Shown piece after piece: positions 1 to 10,011 of a stretch of 64,000 nucleotides of DNA. The stretch is taken from NCBI RefSeq assembly GCF_011386835.1, contig NC_088795.1:115337434-115401433 (forward strand), read 5' to 3'. Below the pieces are notes generated by a model. It worked only from the letters and a program-made list of their open reading frames with translations. It was not told the origin of the DNA and made no database searches. Made by a program: the position numbers and the translations under genes. This stretch comes from Chrysemys picta bellii (Eukaryota; Chordata; Testudines; Emydidae). How positions within the stretch are numbered: the stretch's first letter is position 1; each line of letters opens with the position of its first letter.

Positions 1-1372
1 TTTGTTAAAAAGTGGGTTATGGGAGCCAAGGCGCATGGGAGTTTTGAAAAACTGCTGGATTTAATAACTTTGGAACAGTTCTTAGACATTGTGCCTGACA
101 ATGTGAGAGCAGCTGTGTGTGACAGGGACCCTGAGTCAGTCCTACGGGCAGCAGAGATTGCGGATGCCCATACCCAAAACAGGGCTCGAAGGGTGTAAAA
201 TCCCGGGGAAAACTGATCACCATTCTCCCCAGTTCAAGAGGAGGGTAGGATTTAAAAATAAACCTGACTCTTCTAAAGGAGTTCAAGGGGGCCTGGAGGG
301 TAGGAACTCACATCCCAGGACGGAACAGGTTACATGCTATCACTGTGGTATCCTGGGCCACATGAGACCAGACTGCCCGACACTGAAGGGCAGCCCAAAA
401 CCAGCAACCCCAAATGCCACGGCCAATGCTAACCCTGTTGTTGTAAACTCACAGGCAAGCCACACAGAGCCCAGCATTGGTGCCCTGTGTGCAAATGCTG
501 TTTCTGTGGTCTCTGAAGAATTTGATCTTAAAACTCACATTAAAGCTAAATATGGGGGAAACAACGCAGAGTTTATTAGCAGTGCAAAAGTGAATGGAGT
601 GAGGTGTATGGCATGGAGGGACACGGCAGCAGATATTACTCTGGTTAAAGCAAGTCTTGTCAGGAAGGAAGGTTATTTGCCAGGTGAAGATGTAACTGTT
701 GTAGCCTTATCTAAGTATTTTGTCAGGGTGCCTTTGGCTAAAATCCACCTGAAATGGAAGGGATTGGAGGGCACCATGGTTGTGGGAGTAAAAGACACAA
801 CCATGGTTGTCCCTAAGGATATTATTATTGGAAATGATATTAAAGCTATGGTCAGTCAAGTTAATACAAACCAGGCACAAGAGAGGATTGATCCTAAGGT
901 TGTGCCTATGGAGGGTTTCTCCAAAAGTTTGTCTTTGGAAAGTAGCTGTTTGGCTGTGAATGAAGTTTCTGAATGTCTATCTAATGTCTCAGAAGTAAAT
1001 CTGGAATTAGATCAAGCAAAGGGAGAGGAGAACAAGGAGATTTTGGATGAGCCTAGGCAGTCTTGTGAGCTGATGGCTTTATCTAGTCAGCAGTTTGGGA
1101 AGGCAAGGAGAGTGGAAGATGAGTGTCCCTATTCCTTATCTGTTTCCTGTGCGAAGAATAGTGACAGTGAAGGAAATGTGCCTGTGTCTGTCTGGGGTAT
1201 TGACTTGCCTATGGAGGAAGCTACCCCAGTCTCCAAGCAGTTGTCTGTGAACAGCCCGGTGTGCTGGGACAAGGGAAATGAAATCCCAAACTGTATGTCT
1301 AGTAAAGGAAAATGCGTCTCCAACTTTTTTTTTTGTCTGTGGAGCAGACGGAAGGTGCCTTTCGGCCTGTGA
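1..1372 (+). pseudogene. gag-pro: Gypsy gag-protease pseudogene, N-terminal part
   Basis: Frame 1 (1-198) encodes a SCAN-like helical stretch with the typical LEQFLDIVPD and later PES motifs, then hits TAA at 196-198. Homologous coding continues in frame 2, so a frameshift lies between about 119 and 198. A CX2CX4HX4C zinc knuckle (C, C, H, C) is encoded at 335-376 and would bind retroelement RNA. A retropepsin active-site-like DTAAD is at 620-634: the usual Gly after Asp-Thr is Ala, which should harm activity. A flap/end motif resembling IIIGND lies at about 823-843. Frame 2 ends just after a run of ten T (1325-1334), and the reading continues in frame 1. No start codon is in the window. Confidence 0.72.
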
Positions 1373-2265
1373 TGGTTGAGAGTAATTTAGTTGTCTCAGA
1401 GTTGGTTCTGGATTCAACTAAAGCCCAGGAAGGGAATGGTCCTAAGTTTGCATTGGCTGGGGAGAATGGCACCGTAACTAGGTTGCATCTAATTAGTGTC
1501 TTAGCAAAATCCCAGAGACCAGACAATTCTGGTGCTTGTATTTTGCCTGTTGCTCATGTGTGGTTGGAGAAGGGTGTAACAACTCTGTCTGATCAGGGTG
1601 ATACCCTAGCCAGGGCACAAGGAGAGCAGAAAGGTAATTTGGTTGTGGTACCTACGGACAGTTTAACAACTTGTAGCAAAAAGGAAAAAATTCCTAAGCT
1701 TGTGTGTGGCAAAGAGAAGGGAAATATTTCTAACCTTTTATCTAGGAAGTCTATGGGTTCGCCTGAAAGGGGATTGTGTAGAGATCTGCCTGATGGGCCA
1801 AAGGTGATCCTGAATGTAAGTAAGACCCAGACAGAGTCTGTTGTTGCTCAGGAAAGTGTTCCTTTAGAGCAAGCCCTAGGTGAAGAGGGTAAGGGCAGAA
1901 TTTCTGTGAGGGGTGAATTGCTGCTTAGAAAAGCTCCTGGAGAAAGTAATCGTCATGGTACTCGGTGCAAGCAGTTCCCTGCAACTGAAGGGTGTGAGAG
2001 TGATTTAATCAAGGAAGTTTCAGTTCCTAGCAGCCAAAAATTGTCTGTTGTGAATGGATCCACTGACTTTCCTTTTAAAAGATCCAGTGTGGGTAGCTTT
2101 GAGAAGGTCTCAGAGGAAGTAAAAGTTGTTAAGGAATTGAGGCAGCCCTATAACCAAGTGGCTGTGTGGGGCCAACTTCCGCCAGAACCGCATTGTCACA
2201 AGCAGCAAACACCACAGTTACACAGGAAAACATTGTACAAGAAAAATATACGTTATCATACTTAA
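1335..2265 (+). pseudogene. Gypsy gag-pro polyprotein, downstream linker region
   Basis: Open in frame 1 from about 1312 to the stop at 2263-2265 (about 310 codons). It carries the reading on from the frame-2 segment across the T10 run. Composition is rich in Ser, Glu, Lys and Val with no domain I recognise; repeated short acidic motifs resemble the linker upstream of it. Near the end the coding signal appears to shift again, to frame 3, and then runs through the target site of the PLE insertion into 2504-2577. It was probably a protease-to-RT spacer of the Gypsy polyprotein. I cannot tell whether the frame change at T10 was once programmed slippage or is simple decay. Confidence 0.5.
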
Positions 2266-2306
2266 TCTCCTTCTCTGGTTTATATTTGTTCCCAGAAGGG
2301 AATGAC

Positions 2307-2511
2307 AATATGGAGGATTCAGAGTAGCAGCCGTGTTAGTCTGTATCCGCAAAAAGAACAGGAGTACTTGTGGCACCTTAGAGACTAACAAATGTATTAG
2401 AGCATAAGCTTTCGTGGACTAGAAGTGGGCTGTAGTCCACGAAAGCTTATGCTCTAATACATTTGTTAGTCTCTAAAGTGCCACAAGTACTCCTGTTCTT
2501 AATATGGAGGA
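2307..2511. mobile_element. Inverted pair of Penelope-like pseudo-LTR fragments with 11-bp TSD
   Basis: An 11-bp duplication AATATGGAGGA flanks the insert at 2307-2317 and 2501-2511. The 183-bp insert (2318-2500) is two copies of the same repeat head to head: the left arm is antisense, the right arm sense and shorter by the terminal part. The right arm reads GTCCACGAAAGCTTATGCTC (2435-2454), the conserved pseudo-LTR core. The arms differ at several bases, so this is not an exact palindrome. Inverted pseudo-LTR pieces and variable TSDs above 8 bp are typical of Penelope-like retroelements. A SINE origin for this repeat is the main alternative. Confidence 0.65.
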
Positions 2512-2577
2512 GTCACTTGAGGCAGAAGTTTGTTTAGTCATGTGCAGTTTGGTTGTGTCAGAAATTAACAGAACTAA

Positions 2578-2873
2578 GGGTACGTCTATACTTACCCACT
2601 GGTTCGGTGGCAAGCAATCAATCTTCTGGGATCGATTTATCGCGTCTTGTCTAGACGCGATAAATCGATCCCAGAAGTGCTCGCCGTCGATGCCGGTAAT
2701 CCTGCTCCATGAGAGGAATAGGCGGAGTCGATGGGGGAGCCTGCCTGCCGCGTGTGGACCCGCGGTAAAGTACCTTTAAGTTCGAACTAAGATACTTCGA
2801 CTTCAGCTACGTTATTCACGTAGCTGAAGTTGCGTATCTTAGTTCGAACTGGGGGATTAGTGTGGGCCAGCCC
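2578..2873. mobile_element. PIF/Harbinger-type MITE (296 bp), TSD TAA
   Basis: Non-autonomous DNA transposon with TSD TAA (2575-2577 and 2874-2876) and ends GGGTACGTCTATAC and GTGTGGGCCAGCCC. Two internal hairpins stand out: about 2620-2677, with a nearly perfect 25-bp arm around ATCGATTTATCGCGTCT, and 2779-2850, with arms around AGCTACGT. It interrupts the Gypsy remnant. It matches the MITE at 17195-17490 in length and layout. Confidence 0.75.
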
Positions 2874-2876
2874 TAA

Positions 2877-4602
2877 GAGTTGTGATAAAGCAAGCTCTCT
2901 AGTTATTTGAGTCAGTGTAAACTACCCTTACTGGTTTGCCAAAAGAATTAAAATATGTCTGCTACAAGTGACAGAAGGACATTCTGAGAGCAGTTAATTA
3001 TCTCATCTTTGCTGGGGAAAGACTAGTTCTTCAATGATTATTAAATAAGGAAGAAAGACCAGAGTCAGTAAAAACAAAACACTTTGATTTTACTCTTGTC
3101 GTGTTAAAAAAAATGACTGAGCCACTTTATTCACACTTGATCAAAAATGTATTCTTAATCAAGGACACACATCAGTTCTTGAGACCTAATATTGTGTGGC
3201 ATTAAGTGTCCTGATAAGGGTTTGTCAGTACTCTCCATCCACGTTAACTAGAACATCGTAAGTCTGACACTGTAACTAGTATGTCAAATTCATTTAATGA
3301 GTAGTACTCTTTTGCTAGGATTTTTCCTAACAGAAAGAAAACATTCCTGGACTTTCTTTCTTGTCTGGCACAGACGCCAAAGCAGAAATGTTCTGTTTTT
3401 CAACAAATTCTCACTGTTACTTTAAGGGGCAAAAGTGAATGTGTTTCTGAAACACTTTACCGCTTTTAAAGTGCTCCTGCATTTTAACTTGCCTAAATAT
3501 GACAAAATAAGAGGATATCTTTAAGTTTAGTAAGTCTCCTTTTCCTGTGTACATTAATTTATTTTACAGTCATTTAAAAGTGATGGTGTGGCACTCTATA
3601 TATTGTGTTAAAAAAAAAGAAAAGAAAAGAAAAAGAAAAAAAAGATCACCTCTGGTCATGTCAAAAGTGAGAATAATTGATCCTGACAGAGAGGAAAGTA
3701 GTAATTGGAATGAGATTTGTTTAAATAACTGTTTAAATTTTCTTTCCTTACTCTCCCGATTATATGCACTATAAAGCAGGATTTCTTTTCCTTGGTTGTT
3801 TCACAGAGTACTTTCTGTATGCAGCTTGCCCAGTAGCATAACTCAAGTAGGGAGCTCAGCTACATTTTGAATTATAATGTGAATGTAGCTCCCCAACGTA
3901 CAAATATGCCATTCAGTTGGTACTAACACCATGTCTCCAAAATATGCAGTAGTATGAAACAGGACATACTTAAAGCATTATAAAATATTTTTAAGTTATC
4001 ATCATCCCTTTATTCTCAATGGTGGAAAGGAAAATCGGATGCAACACTTAAGGAGGAAAAACATACTTGGAAACTCAAGGTATGAATGCAGTTCATGTTC
4101 TGCTAAACACTCTCTACACTGTTAGCATCCACAAATGAATCAAGTTACTATTTTTTCTTAGCCATTTCCCCCTCTGATGTGTTGTTCTCAAAGATTGCTT
4201 TGTTCCAGGCCATAACAGGTGTTCTAAATGATTTTAGGATATACCTCTGCCCATTACTCTACTTGGTATTTTCCCACTGGTTACAGCTACATTATACAAA
4301 GAGTGAAATCTCTGTAACACTAGTACCACAAATCACATCTATCTTAAGGTTATAGTGCTTGGTTTTGATTGCACTTACACAAGAGTAAAGCTGCTGATTT
4401 CAGTGGAGTTACTCATGATTTATGCAGGGGTAACTGACAGTAAAATCAGTCCTAATGGATTGCATCAATGTAATTCCAAGTTAAGTGTGATTTAGAATTA
4501 GACCAATAGAATCTAGAGATGGAAGAGATGTTATATATTTTCTACTCTCTTCTAATGCTGGATGGGTTCCTTGTTGAACACTTGTTAGTGTTTTGTCTGG
4601 TA
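2877..4602. other. Anonymous AT-rich sequence
   Basis: No gene is seen. The first tens of bases may still belong to the Gypsy remnant. An A/G-rich simple repeat lies at 3610-3645. A weak fold-back repeat of the 'ATTGACTTCAATGGGA' type lies at about 4365-4460. Short ORFs have no recognisable content. Confidence 0.5.
3610..3645. repeat. A/G-rich simple repeat
   Basis: Purine-only tract of A runs broken by single G residues. Confidence 0.85.
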
Positions 4603-4792
4603 CACCTGTACCCCGATATAACGCGACCCGATATAACACGAATTCGGATATAACGCGGTAAAGCAGTGCTCTGGGGCGGGCCGGGGCTGCGCACTCTGGT
4701 GGATCAAAGCAAGTTTGATATAATGTGGTTTCACCTATAACGTGGTAAGATTTTTTGGCTCCCGAGAACAGCGTTATATCGGGGTAGAGGTG
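4603..4792. mobile_element. Tc1/mariner-type MITE (190 bp), TA target
   Basis: Terminal inverted repeats begin CACCTGTACCCCGATATAAC and end with the near complement CGTTATATCGGGGTAGAGGTG. TA flanks both ends (4601-4602 and 4793-4794), as in Tc1/mariner and pogo/Tigger transposition. Inside, GATATAACGCG-like words recur in both orientations. There is no transposase, so it is non-autonomous. Confidence 0.8.
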
Positions 4793-4799
4793 TATCAAT

Positions 4800-5473
4800 T
4801 GTAGCGATGCAAGGACTCACCGGTGCAACGCCTCCTCTTGTCGTCTCGGGAATTAGCTCTCTAGCCTAAGGAGCGCCCTTTGCAGGCTGGTGTCTTGTCT
4901 ATTGCTGGCCCCCATGTCCCTCCCGGACCCTGGTGCTCCTTTTTCTCAGGGTTCAGACCCACAGCTCTGGGTCTCCCCTCCCCAGGGAACCCCCAACCCT
5001 CTATCCCCACCTCACCTCAGTCTATGGTTATTGCCAGTCACCATCTAGCCGCTGCTCATTGGGGCAGACTGCAGTGTACAAGCCATTCATCATTAGCAAG
5101 GAGGGTTTAGACCTGCTGCCTTTGCCTATCCTTGGGCTGCCACTCTGCAACCCCAGTACCTGTTTTAGGCCGTCAGCAAAGCTAGCAGCCTGGGGGGTTT
5201 CCCAGCTCCCCTGGCCTTCCCCCAGCCCTGCTTCACTCTACTTACCCTGGTGAGCTCCCCAGCAGCCAGGCCCGTCTCTCTCAACAGCTAGAGAGGGACT
5301 TCCTTAGCTCCTGGCTCACAGCCCTTTTATAAGGCCAACTGTGGCCTGATATGAGCATGGCCCTGGCTGCGGCTGCTTCCCGGTCAGCCCAGCCAATTGG
5401 CTCCCAGGACCAGCCCTTTCCCAAGGCTCTTTTAACTCCTTCAGGGCCGGAGCGGGGTCACTGCCCCGCTACA
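4800..5473 (-). mobile_element. Solo LTR with 5-bp TSD TCAAT
   Basis: The 674-bp unit begins TGTAGCG and ends CGCTACA, so its tips are inverted repeats. TCAAT lies directly before (4795-4799) and after (5474-5478). On the minus strand a strong TATA-like TATAAAAGGG occurs at about 5334-5342, suggesting antisense orientation. No internal retroelement body is attached, so it is a solo LTR left by recombination. It sits right after the 3' TA of the mariner MITE. A 5-bp TSD fits Ty3/Gypsy or some ERVs; I cannot decide which. Confidence 0.78.
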
Positions 5474-5478
5474 TCAAT

Positions 5479-6100
5479 GCATGAGAAGGCTTATCCCATG
5501 TCACTTAAGTGATTATTGCAGACTGGTAGATCTCATTCTTAGGAAGATTTCCTGAAGTTTATCCTAATAATAACTAATCAAAGTGTGTTATATTTCAACA
5601 AAATTTCAAATTACAAACTAAACAGAATAAATGTTTATATTTTCATTATTTCTCCCTTTCCCTCTAATTTTTCAACAAACCAAAACTAGTTTGAAATGTT
5701 TCACATTTTAAAATTTCAGAGAACTTTTGATGTTAAAAAGGGGAAACATATTTTAAAACACTGACTTCCCTCTGCCTTTTGATGACCACCTCTAATCCTA
5801 TATTTTTCTTTCCTTATTTTATCCCATTGCTCCTACATAATTTCTCTCCTACATTTGTGTTGCACACTCTTCAAACATGTATAGATTGAGAACATCCCTT
5901 CCTTAGTCACTGCTCAGTTAAGTATATGGTACATATTTAGTGCTTTTCATCTTAAATCACAATTCATTCCCTCCTTAGTCCTGAATATAGCCAACTTGTT
6001 TTATGTTTTTCTAGCAATGACGTGGCAGCTACTACCTTAACTACTCGCTGTGCAACTCCACTGGGGCAGATCCTCAAGTGGTATAAATAGTCATCATAGC
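5479..6100. other. Anonymous AT-rich sequence
   Basis: No gene, repeat family or conserved element is recognised here. Confidence 0.5.
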
Positions 6101-6259
6101 TCCATTGATTTGAAGTATCAGAGGGGTAGCCGTGATAGTCGGAATCTGTAAAAAGCAACAGAGAGTCCTGTGGCACTTTTAAGACTAACAGAAGTATTGG
6201 GAGCATAAGCTTTCGTGGGTAAGAACCTCACTTCTTCAGATGCAAATCCATTGATTTGA
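6101..6259 (-). mobile_element. Penelope-like pseudo-LTR fragment with 13-bp TSD
   Basis: The 133-bp insert (6114-6246) is flanked by an exact 13-bp duplication TCCATTGATTTGA (6101-6113, 6247-6259). It is antisense. On the minus strand it carries CTGAAGA (6239-6233), a bulged hairpin GTGAGGT/ACCCAC, GAAA (6214-6211) and then GCTTATGCTC. This order fits a type I hammerhead ribozyme core. Single arm, not inverted. Confidence 0.68.
6201..6239 (-). ncRNA. Candidate hammerhead ribozyme core in PLE pseudo-LTR
   Basis: Minus strand: CTGAAGA matches the CUGANGA core. Stem II is GTG(A)GGT paired to ACCCAC with a four-base loop. GAAA follows. A short stem III, AGC/GCT with loop TTAT, then leads to a cleavage-type UC. 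Stem I is weak around GCAT. Hammerheads are known in pseudo-LTRs of Penelope-like elements. Activity of this copy is an inference only. Confidence 0.4.
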
Positions 6260-7182
6260 GTGTCACTGTAGCAATTTACACCAGCTGAGGATCTTCCCCA
6301 TTGACTTCAAAAGGCTTGCAGGGCTGTAAATCAAGGCAGGATTTGACCCGAGGTGCCTAGAAGGATTGAGTGACATTTGCTCTGAAAGAATGTGAAATCA
6401 AAATTTTCTTCATTGTCACTGAAATCTAGGCCCACATTTCCAGAAGAGCAGGTGCAAAAATTCCCACAGAGTTTGCAGGTGTTATTACCATTAGTGGACT
6501 TCAAAAATGAGGGTCTCCAAAGTCTTGGTATTTATTTTACACAGCAACAAATCAAATTAGGCATTGAAGTCAAGTGAACAGAGATTAGGAGTAAAGGCAA
6601 AGAACTGCTGTGTGCCCTTGTGGAATTTTTTGAGGACTTGCTGTGTGCATGAGCCAAAATTTTCAAACTGATTTAGGTCACCTCAGTTTTTGGGTTCCCA
6701 AGCTGAGACATTATAGTCTTGGATAAAATCCTGGGCCCACTGAAGCCAGTGGTAAAATTCCCATTGACATAAACAGGAATGGGTTTTCATCCCTGATTTT
6801 CATAGGTGATGAACACCTGTAGCTCCTATTGTCTTCTACTTGAGTTGTGGGTGCTTATCCTCTCTCAAAAGCAGACCTGAAGTCTCTTAATTTGAGAGAC
6901 TTAAATTTGAGAGACTAATTTGGGATTTGAAAATCAGTGGCCATTTTTGAAAATGTTGGCTTCTTAGTGCTTCCTAGAGTGTAAAATGGAGATCATAGAA
7001 CCCATTAATCTATAAGTAGTAATAAAAGCTAGAAGTAGATATTTAGCAACAGTTACTGAAGGAACAAAAGCTTCTGCTGGTTTGTGAGGAATATTTTCCA
7101 CTTATGTTAATCCCACTATTCATATCTCAGGTTTTAACTAGATATCTGAATGCAAAATAAATTTAGTGAGGAGTACACAAAC
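6260..7182. other. Anonymous sequence with one old fold-back repeat
   Basis: No gene seen. About 6723-6800 is an old copy of the dispersed fold-back family (TCCCATTGACATAAACAGG). Confidence 0.45.
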
Positions 7183-8200
7183 ATAGGAATTGCAGTACCA
7201 AATCAGAACCCAGCAATGTCTGAGTTGCTCCAACTATCTCTTCCAATGTGCATTACCTTGCATTAGTCATCATTGAATTTCATCTGCCTTCATAGTGCCC
7301 ATTTACCTGGATTTGTTAGGTCCCTCTGAAGTTCCTCACTGTTTAATCCAATTTTGTGTCTTTTGAAAATGTTGCCATCTTGTTACCCAAGTTTTCAGAA
7401 CCCAAAGCAATGGTAACTTAACGGTTTCTCTCCAGGCGGTGCAAGTAATAAATCAATGGGGACACAGCTCCTCCGTCTGATAAATGATTGGTACAAACAA
7501 GAGTTCTTTTACCTAAAACTACTTTTTTATTAGGTCTCGAACACGCACACACACATATGCAATAGCAGTAGATTCAGAGCACCCAAAACATTGATAATTA
7601 CCCAAAGTCTGAGATGGTTTTGAGTGATCAGCAGCCAGGCGTCTGGGAGCTCTCCTTCTATCCAGCTGCTGGGGTGTCAGATCCTTGGCTAAAGAAAAGC
7701 TTCCTCAGATTGCTCTGAGGTATTTACTTTTACCTAATCTTTTTTATAGCTAACTTAAACAAAGCACATAACTCATAGTGACTCCTAGTGGGTCACCATA
7801 GTAACCCCTAGTGTTACCAATTCGCCTAAGTTCAGCAAATTACTGATTCTCTTATCAAAGCGTTTCTAGTCATAACAATAAAACCTGTATGTCAGGGGCA
7901 CTTAAAACCAAGGTTAGCTGTACAAACATTACTTCGATTCTCGTAGTACATTAAATTTCTGTCCCATCCTCCCGTTCTGATTAGCAGAACTGCAAGCAGG
8001 CAGCTGTTTGGCCTTGCATCTCAGAGCCCTAAGATATTTCTAGCTATGTGGTATTTGGTTTTCAGCTAGCAGTGGCTGGACACACAAAATGGCTAATGGC
8101 AGTAATGTCAAGTTCTGAGGTTACAGGAAGTAATGTCAAGTTCTGGGATTACAATCTCACTGCTCACCCTCTTTTTCATGTCATGAATAAACATTAGAGC
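7183..8200 (-). mobile_element. Old CR1/L3-like LINE fragment, split by a solo LTR
   Basis: 7235-7380 matches the RT-domain-encoding part of older CR1/L3 LINEs read antisense (for example ATTGAATTTCATCTGCC at about 7273). The match resumes after the LTR with CTCACTGCTCACCCTCTTTT (8156-8175), continuous with the text before it. 7183-7215 resembles a CR1 tail. Only non-coding decay remains. Confidence 0.6.
7381..8153 (-). mobile_element. ERV1-like solo LTR, TSD ATCT
   Basis: The 773-bp unit runs on the plus strand from TGTTACCC to GGGATTACA. Its ends form a short inverted repeat and it is flanked by ATCT (7377-7380, 8154-8157). On the minus strand it shows a TATA box (TATAAAAAAG, about 7747-7738) and, about 210 bp downstream, AATAAA (7531-7526), the order expected of an LTR promoter and poly(A) signal. 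A 4-bp TSD is typical of class I endogenous retroviruses. No gag, pol or env is attached. Confidence 0.75.
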
Positions 8201-8332
8201 TTGTCAGAAAAACGGGGAAAGTTTCTATGAAAAATGTTGACTTTCAACAAAAAGTTGAGAAACAATAATTTGTGGCCAAAAAATGAAAAATGTTAATTTT
8301 AATTTTAGTTCAGAAATACCTCCACTGTGCCT
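8200..8332. repeat. AT-rich interspersed repeat piece
   Basis: A/T-rich run with words such as GAAAAATGTTGACTTTCAAC. It is similar in style to the MITE at 44650-45122. Boundaries unknown. Confidence 0.3.
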
Positions 8333-8580
8333 CATGAAAGCTATTGTTCAGGCACCTCATGCTCTTATTCTTCCTCTATGGGCCGGGCTCCCCAGCTGTA
8401 GTACCTTTCCCATGATACACAATAGTCTCTCTCGATGAACCACTGTGGTGTATCAAGGGAATTCCTGCCATAGGGCATCATGGGAGACGTACTCCAGCTC
8501 GGAAAACCTGCCCTATATAGGAGAATCTGGGTATGAGGCATCTAAACTACAACTACTATGAATGTCAGCCTCCCAAGAGG
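8333..8580. repeat. Fold-back element about 250 bp
   Basis: The left arm (about 8333-8425: GCCTCATG, CTATGGGCC, CCAGCTGTAGTAC, CCCATGAT) is repeated in inverse order and complement in the right arm (about 8475-8580: ATCATGGG, GTACTCCAGCT, ATAGGAGAATC, ATGAGGC). The arms are diverged. It is probably an old palindromic DNA-transposon remnant; no TSD was found. Confidence 0.45.
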
Positions 8581-10011
8581 TTCTTAGCTTCCATTCTCAC
8601 AGTATTATATGAAATGGCTTGATTGGCACTGGTGTGTTACTTTTCTCTGTCCCTCTTAAAACCTGAAGTAAGCCCTGCAATGCAGGAGCTGCTGGTTTAT
8701 TTGGGCCAAGCTGCATTCCATCAGATGTTTGAATGTTTCCAATTTGGACTAAATACGTCTGGTGCTTTCTATACTACTGATTGAGAATTCAAGTATAAAA
8801 TGACACTGGTTTAAATGGGTAGTTGCAGCGTAAGCAGCAATTGCAAGTGCAAGAAGCAATGATATTGTCTAACAGTCAAAACTGTTTGGGAGTCTCATTT
8901 GTTTTTCATTAGTTACCACAACAGTTTGAGTAAAATCCTGTTCAATCTCAGGAAAGAGTACTTTGGAAATGTTAGTCTGTTATTCTTTAAACAAAGTTCA
9001 ATGGCTATTAACAGAGTACTTGTTTATGATCTTCTATAAATATTATGTTTCTGTACTTCTTTGAAAATGTGAGCTTTTTAATTTCATTTTTATTTTAGTG
9101 AAACCTGTAAAATTGTGACTCACTAGCAGCAGAGAGCCAAGACAGGATATTTCTCAATATATGGGCAAACAACATTTTTATGTATTTTTGTTACCAATCA
9201 TATAAAAAACAGATTATTTTTGTAAATGGCTCCATAGGCCTGTGCCATAAAAGTTATATATAATTTTATCACGGTTTTGTGGGATTCTGGTGCCCATTAC
9301 CTAGGAAATGTTAACTCTCGTATTCCTGAGCAAAGTATACATTTTAGTATTCAGCAAAACCCACCCTTTTTCATACATAAGTGACCACCTTTCTTCCACC
9401 CAGACAAGTGCTTACAACCAAGAAAGAAGGCTGAATTGGATGAAAAGGGAGCATATGCTGCGATAAGGTTCAGATTCAACAGCCAAAAAGGAAGTTGCAA
9501 AATTAGCCAGGGATAAGTTATAATGTTTTTTTCTATGAGAAATACTTGGGTGAATATTCAGGTACAATAACCAATGAGAGAGTCTCCACATATGTTTAAA
9601 TACTCCACACAGCCTAGTGCCCTAAATTAGATTTTGTGAGGGTTTTTAGTATTTTATTTGGATTATAAAGTGTATAAGGTATATGTATGCAGACCTCGTG
9701 AGCTTTGTAAAAGAAAGATTTAATTGTTTATGTAGGGGTGTTATCAGGGTGCATAAGCCCAAAATGTAAGCTTGTTCAAACATTATTTTTGTTACCAACT
9801 CTTATACAGCTCTTAATTGAGAAACTGCCATTGAAGCCTGTGGGAATTTGTTCAATTAAGGTGCACACAATTTGGTCCAAAACTGTATGCTAATTATTTA
9901 TCTTTTAGAAATTGGGTTTATACATTATGTTCTAAACTGGATTCAAAGAGTGACCATATGTAACCATAAAATGAAAAAGAGATAATGTAGCAGAAAGTAT
10001 AAGGAAGTCCC
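8581..10011. other. Anonymous AT-rich sequence
   Basis: No gene or recognisable repeat seen; ORFs are short and featureless. Confidence 0.5.

Larger units (their letters stand above)
1..2577 (+). mobile_element. Ty3/Gypsy (Gmr1/SCAN-like) retrotransposon, partial gag-protease
   Basis: A retrotransposon fragment enters the window at base 1. In order it holds a SCAN-like capsid end, a CCHC zinc knuckle, a retropepsin-like segment and a long acidic, serine-rich linker. No reverse transcriptase, integrase or LTR is seen downstream. SCAN domains are thought to derive from the capsid of Gmr1-like Gypsy elements, which supports this assignment. Coding potential resumes after the insertion at 2318-2500 and stops where a MITE enters at 2578. 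The 3' limit beyond the MITE is not clear; a remnant may continue for a few tens of bases after 2877. Being an animal retrotransposon relic, only its structure and breaks are described. Confidence 0.75.
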
